Shown here in pieces: positions 5,701 through 8,273 of a stretch of 8,273 nt of DNA. This DNA is from Alphaproteobacteria bacterium (lineage in GTDB: Bacteria > Pseudomonadota > Alphaproteobacteria > Micavibrionales > UBA1664). A program made the position numbers and the translations under genes. The stretch spans positions 1 through 8,273 of the forward strand of contig JAUHXB010000045.1 in the NCBI GenBank assembly GCA_030427215.1. Reading direction: 5' to 3'. A model generated the notes under the pieces. It worked only from the letters and a program-made list of their open reading frames with translations, had not been told where the DNA came from and did not search any database. The first letter of the stretch is position 1. Each line of letters opens with the position of its first letter.

Positions 5701-7395
5701 GTGAAAAAGAATTATTCCAACTCTCAAAAGGGCTTTTCGCTTGTCATTGCACTGCTTCTAGTTGTTGCCTTCACAAGCGTTCTGACTTCGCTTGTTATTG
5801 GCAGGAAAGCCGAAACATTGCGTCAGGCCGCTGATATTGCCGGGTGGGAGTCGGCTACACTTGGAAAGGCCGCGCGAGTATATGTAAGAAATCTTATGGC
5901 TGCTGACCCTAACTTGGTCAATATTTTGGATATTTCTGGTGCGGGCCCCACCGATATCCCTATCCAAACACTGATTGATTTATCCTTACTCCCCAATGAT
6001 TTTGGCAGAGAAATCAACCCAGGTGAGTTTGTTAATGGTTTAGGACAACCCATGCGTGTTATCATGGCGAATCATCCCATTGATGGATTACCGACCGATT
6101 CGACAACCATTCCAACGGCCTATATTTTCTTTGAAGATAATCAAAGATCGACAGCCGCCTTAATGCAAGATGTTGTACAGGCCGCCCGCCGACAGGGCGC
6201 AACGGTGTCTGCGCCTGTTTTTAATGGCTCTACGAATATATCAGGGGCTTGTAATTCATTAGGAAATAGAGCCATCATTTGGGATACGGGTTGCATGTCA
6301 GAATTAGAGTTTGAGGTTTTAACAGGTATTCCATTTGCCCCAGGAAATTTTGTTTTACCGGCATGGCGATCCGTTCAATTTGATTCACGTGCTATGATGA
6401 GGTACGCACAACCAGAAAATCCAGGGGCGCAAACAATGTTGGTTTCATTAGAAATGGCGGAAATGAAAGATTGCTCAGACCCCGCAATTTCTGCAAATTT
6501 TGCACAGATGATTAAGGATGACCCCAGCGTAGTTGAAGGCTATGAAGTGACAGCATCAAATTTATGTGGGGCAGAAAGCGATGATGTTGCAACTTTAAAC
6601 GACAGGCGACGAGATATTATTGGAATTGGAAATATTCAGGCTAATAATTTACTTGTCGATCAACAAATCAACGAAGATATCAGGACGGACAGCAACGGCA
6701 TTGCATTTGCAATTGCCGAACCAAATCCTGAATTTAATTTGATCGGTAATTTGGATATTACAGGCGATGCAAGAACTTATGAAGGCGATGTAGCCGTCAT
6801 TGGCGATATCACCGCAGATAGCAATATTTCTGTGACAGGAGCGGGTGCAGGAATTGCACCATCGGCCAGAATTGGTGATTTAAACACAGGGGGGCTCAAC
6901 GTCAATAATGCTATCACTGTATCCAACGACACGACAATTGCAGGAAATGTAAATGTTAGCAATCAATCAGAGATTCAAGCGGACACAACCGTCAGCGATT
7001 TATTTGAAGCCAATATAATGACAATGAGCGACGGTAGTGATCTAACGATCAATAACAACGCAACATTCTTTGGAGAAATGAATGCAAATTCTATCATAGC
7101 ATCAGGTAATGGTAGTAATTATTCAGTCATTATTGAGAATGCAAATTTGACAGACCTCGATATTGATAATGACACAACCGTTGCCTCAGCGATTAAATTT
7201 CGAGGAGCCACAACAATGGAAGATTCGAGCGTTCTATCCGCATCAAATGGTGGAACAGCATCATGTGTTGGTGATTTTTGCCCTCGCAGGGAAGAGCAAA
7301 ACATATGCCAACAACAAACGCTACAAGGTTATGATGAGTGTATGGAACAGTTAACGAGAAATGAATTTAATCCCGCTTTTGGACCGTCGCAATGA
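5701..7395 (+). CDS. Type IV pilin-like fibre protein, PilV/shufflon-N-like, lacking Glu5
   Basis: A complete 564-residue protein starting at GTG. Residues 1-11 form a basic prepilin leader ending QKG, with cleavage expected between G11 and F12 by a PilD-type peptidase. A hydrophobic helix follows (FSLVIALLLVVAFTSVLTSLVIG, 12-34). Mature position 5 is Ile rather than Glu, as in some minor or tip pilins such as PilX/GspK types. Residues about 35-310 form a globular domain with LIDLSLLPNDFG at 91-102, GQPMRVIM at 115-122, and Cys at 184, 198, 258 and 289. The layout resembles the constant N-terminal region of the conjugative pilus tip adhesin PilV. Residues about 341-515 are a low-complexity Asn/Asp/Gly/Thr-rich stretch of short beta-strand-like units (GNLDITGDA, VIGDITADSN, TIAGNVNVSN), suggesting a beta-solenoid or fibre. 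The tail has four more Cys (522, 527, 536, 547). It overlaps the next gene by ATGA. The pilin class is solid; the adhesin role is inference. Confidence 0.75.
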   Translation: MKKNYSNSQKGFSLVIALLLVVAFTSVLTSLVIGRKAETLRQAADIAGWESATLGKAARVYVRNLMAADPNLVNILDISGAGPTDIPIQTLIDLSLLPNDFGREINPGEFVNGLGQPMRVIMANHPIDGLPTDSTTIPTAYIFFEDNQRSTAALMQDVVQAARRQGATVSAPVFNGSTNISGACNSLGNRAIIWDTGCMSELEFEVLTGIPFAPGNFVLPAWRSVQFDSRAMMRYAQPENPGAQTMLVSLEMAEMKDCSDPAISANFAQMIKDDPSVVEGYEVTASNLCGAESDDVATLNDRRRDIIGIGNIQANNLLVDQQINEDIRTDSNGIAFAIAEPNPEFNLIGNLDITGDARTYEGDVAVIGDITADSNISVTGAGAGIAPSARIGDLNTGGLNVNNAITVSNDTTIAGNVNVSNQSEIQADTTVSDLFEANIMTMSDGSDLTINNNATFFGEMNANSIIASGNGSNYSVIIENANLTDLDIDNDTTVASAIKFRGATTMEDSSVLSASNGGTASCVGDFCPRREEQNICQQQTLQGYDECMEQLTRNEFNPAFGPSQ

Positions 7396-8273
7396 TCAAA
7401 AATAAAAAACACACTAAGGGGTTTTCCCTTCTTGAAACTTTACTGGTTGTCGCAATCATCGCCGTCATTGCAACGGGAGCAACAATTGTTTTTAATGATT
7501 GGTTCAAAGATTCTGTAGATCGCAAAGTCGGTCGCGAAATGAATAATATTCAAGATGCGGCAGAACAATTTGTACAGTTAAATTTTGCCGACATTTTGAC
7601 TGCTGTTCCTAATACAGGTGATATTGCAGAAATTGATATCAATAATATTATTGATGCAGGCTTTCTGCGCTCTAATTTCAATCCACAAAATTCATTTCTT
7701 CAGGTTATGCGTATTCTGGTCAGAAATTCTTCAAATGTTAGCGAAAGAAACTCAATTGAAGTTATAACAGTTACAGATGATTTAGCTGATTTCGACAGTC
7801 GAAAAAGAGATGGTCGCCTGGCCCGCGCAGCAACGGCAGGCGGACCAAAGGTTGGCGTTATCAGCAATCTAGACCTTGGCCCACAATGTTGTAACGGTAA
7901 TATTCAAAGTTTACAAGGATTGTGGTCCATCGACCTCAATGATTTTACCGCCATTTATAATGTCACACCGACAATAGCCGAGGGTGGATATATGGCGGCA
8001 TACAGCAAAATTAATGATATTTCAACAGCGAACGAAGACTATCTTTATCGTGTCCGTGTCGGTCTTGAAAATTCAAATCGAATGAATACAAATCTTGATA
8101 TGAACAGTAATGACATCCTTGGTGCAGGATCATTGAGCGTTGATAAAATTGATGTATTGGGCAATGCCACAATAAGTGGCGGGCCTTCAACGTCACTTGA
8201 AACCTCCTACAGCTTCGCCGTACAAGATAATTTCGTTATGGATCAGAATATGGTTGTGAATTCATCTGGTAAT
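7392..8273 (+). CDS. Type IV prepilin, PilV/shufflon-N-like, 5' part (partial at right edge)
   Basis: 294 codons without a stop, running off the window. The leader MIKNKKHTKG is followed by FSLLETLLVVAIIAVIATGA: a textbook type IV prepilin site (cleavage after G10, F at +1, Glu at +5) and N-terminal helix. The globular part has IIDAGFLRSNF at 86-96, QVMRILV at 104-110, a Cys pair C166-C167, GLWSIDL at 176-182, and DYLYRVRV at 216-223 leading into NRMNTNLDMNSNDILGAG at 229-246. That last stretch is very like the junction of conjugative PilV proteins, where the constant domain ends in an N.MNT.LDM.GN.I motif before the variable fibre. The start ATG overlaps the upstream stop (ATGA) with no Shine-Dalgarno sequence, implying translational coupling. 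It appears to be a diverged paralogue of the preceding gene. How the fibre ends, and whether it is variable, lies outside the window. Confidence 0.8.
   Translation, partial: MIKNKKHTKGFSLLETLLVVAIIAVIATGATIVFNDWFKDSVDRKVGREMNNIQDAAEQFVQLNFADILTAVPNTGDIAEIDINNIIDAGFLRSNFNPQNSFLQVMRILVRNSSNVSERNSIEVITVTDDLADFDSRKRDGRLARAATAGGPKVGVISNLDLGPQCCNGNIQSLQGLWSIDLNDFTAIYNVTPTIAEGGYMAAYSKINDISTANEDYLYRVRVGLENSNRMNTNLDMNSNDILGAGSLSVDKIDVLGNATISGGPSTSLETSYSFAVQDNFVMDQNMVVNSSGN

Noticed and set aside
7392..8273. Shufflon-type recombination repeats within the window
   Set aside because: I looked for repeated or inverted 15-20 bp elements in the pilin-like genes and saw none. Any such element would have to lie downstream.
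1..8273. CRISPR array, tRNA, rRNA, insertion sequence or attachment site
   Set aside because: No regularly spaced repeats, cloverleaf-like segments, transposase motifs or flanking direct repeats were seen. Nearly all of the sequence is accounted for by protein genes.

Overview
This window looks like chromosomal DNA from a fairly AT-rich alphaproteobacterium. The support is the alphaproteobacterial form of the RNA polymerase omega N-terminus, a single bifunctional Rsh enzyme encoded directly after rpoZ, and a LON-domain protein followed at once by a Trm112-like protein that lacks most of the zinc cysteines. A genus cannot be assigned from the sequence alone.

Layout, left to right. (1) 1-351, plus strand: the 3' end of a LON substrate-binding-domain protein, then a complete small Trm112/UPF0434 protein. 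(2) 418-3096, plus strand: rpoZ, with a long acidic C-terminal extension, a clear intrinsic terminator, and rsh (relA/spoT family), a complete (p)ppGpp synthetase/hydrolase. rsh begins only 22 nt after the terminator T-run. It has no Shine-Dalgarno sequence, but an extended -10 motif lies just before it. (3) 3173-5574, minus strand: murC then murB, overlapping at TAATG and convergent with rsh. They form a two-gene cell-wall unit without the usual murG, ddl and ftsQ neighbours. (4) 5575-5700: a divergent, AT-rich intergenic region with a small inverted repeat and weak promoter candidates. (5) 5701-8273, plus strand: two overlapping genes (ATGA) for large type IV pilin-like proteins. The second runs off the window.

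The left two thirds are housekeeping genes: transcription, stringent response and peptidoglycan precursor synthesis. The right third is the accessory and most interesting part. Both pilin-like proteins have a short prepilin leader, one N-terminal hydrophobic helix, a globular domain that recalls the constant region of the conjugative-pilus tip adhesin PilV (shufflon N-terminal family), and then an Asn/Asp/Gly/Thr-rich fibre-like region. They look like diverged paralogues. The second keeps the Glu at mature position 5 that is normal for pilins. The first has Ile there, as tip or initiator pilins often lack Glu5. My best inference is a minor-pilin or tip-adhesin pair of a type IV pilus, encoded next to cell-wall genes.
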